The notes below the pieces were generated by a model. The model ran no database searches. It was not told where the DNA came from and saw only the letters and a list, made by a program, of their open reading frames with translations. Below are positions 13,049 through 13,085 of a DNA stretch of 13,085 bases, one piece after another. The first letter of the stretch is position 1. Each line of letters opens with the position of its first letter. Position numbers and translations under genes: made by a program. The DNA comes from Acetobacteraceae bacterium (lineage in GTDB: Bacteria; Pseudomonadota; Alphaproteobacteria; Acetobacterales; Acetobacteraceae): positions 1-13,085 of the forward strand of contig DAHWBL010000099.1 of assembly GCA_027323595.1 (NCBI GenBank), given 5' to 3'.

Positions 13049-13085
13049 GAAAAAATCCTTATTTACAAAAGTTCTTTGTTGGTGT
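13049..13085. other. AT-rich intergenic element, second copy-like block, cut by the window edge
   Basis: Starts with GAAAAAATCC and continues AT-rich to the end. It shares an ordered set of blocks with 11760-11793: A-run plus T, a T-rich stretch, AAAAG, a T-rich stretch, GGTGT. Such blocks may be a dispersed intergenic element of this genome. Identity between the two is partial, so this is tentative. Confidence 0.35.

Noticed and set aside
1..13085. Mobile element, CRISPR array, tRNA or phage genes
   Set aside because: No transposase or integrase frames, no regularly spaced repeats and no cloverleaf-like sequences were seen; the AT-rich blocks alone do not prove insertion.

Overview
This is a very GC-rich, gene-dense window from a Gram-negative proteobacterium. 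The best guess is an alphaproteobacterium of the Rhodospirillales/Acetobacteraceae type. The reasons are the strong GC bias in coding DNA, the many tightly packed or overlapping genes of aromatic/heterocycle catabolism, solo NMT1/TauA-type binding proteins with export signals, and very AT-rich intergenic blocks in an otherwise GC-rich sequence. This placement is inference. No rRNA, tRNA, transposase, integrase or CRISPR array is visible.

Layout. (A) 1-2838, plus strand: one tight unit with a 5'-truncated VanB/phthalate-dioxygenase-type reductase, two tandem paralogous VOC proteins, and a solo ABC-type substrate-binding protein. It ends at a direct repeat and a GC hairpin (2844-2907). (B) 4594 down to 2921, minus strand: a third VOC protein and a 12-helix MFS transporter. 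Divergent from B is a salicylate-hydroxylase-like flavin monooxygenase (4741-5916, plus). (C) 10312 down to 5924, minus strand: cupin, second solo binding protein, then a promoter/operator in a 70-bp gap, then a second flavin monooxygenase, a MarR regulator and a short MetE-like zinc methyltransferase-family protein. (D) 10451-11749, plus: guanine deaminase, divergent from the cupin. (E) 11750-12067: a 318-bp non-coding stretch with an AT block of about 15% GC and several dyads, followed by an FkbM-type methyltransferase (12068-13000) whose C-terminal tail is typical of polysaccharide-island proteins. The window ends in another AT-rich stretch resembling the first.

How it may work together. 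Regions A-C read as an uptake/oxidation module for an unidentified, probably aromatic or heteroaromatic compound. The parts are two binding proteins for capture, an electron-transfer reductase for an oxygenase that must lie outside the window, two single-component flavin hydroxylases, small metal-barrel proteins (VOC, cupin) for ring cleavage or rearrangement, an exporter, and a MarR repressor. The MarR repressor probably acts at a palindrome lying exactly between the -35 and -10 of the flavin monooxygenase-marR-metE-like operon. The substrate cannot be named from sequence. The most distinctive points are the two tandem VOC paralogues with complementary losses of metal ligands, the core-MetE-like protein in a MarR-controlled oxygenase operon, and the structured leader in front of the FkbM gene.
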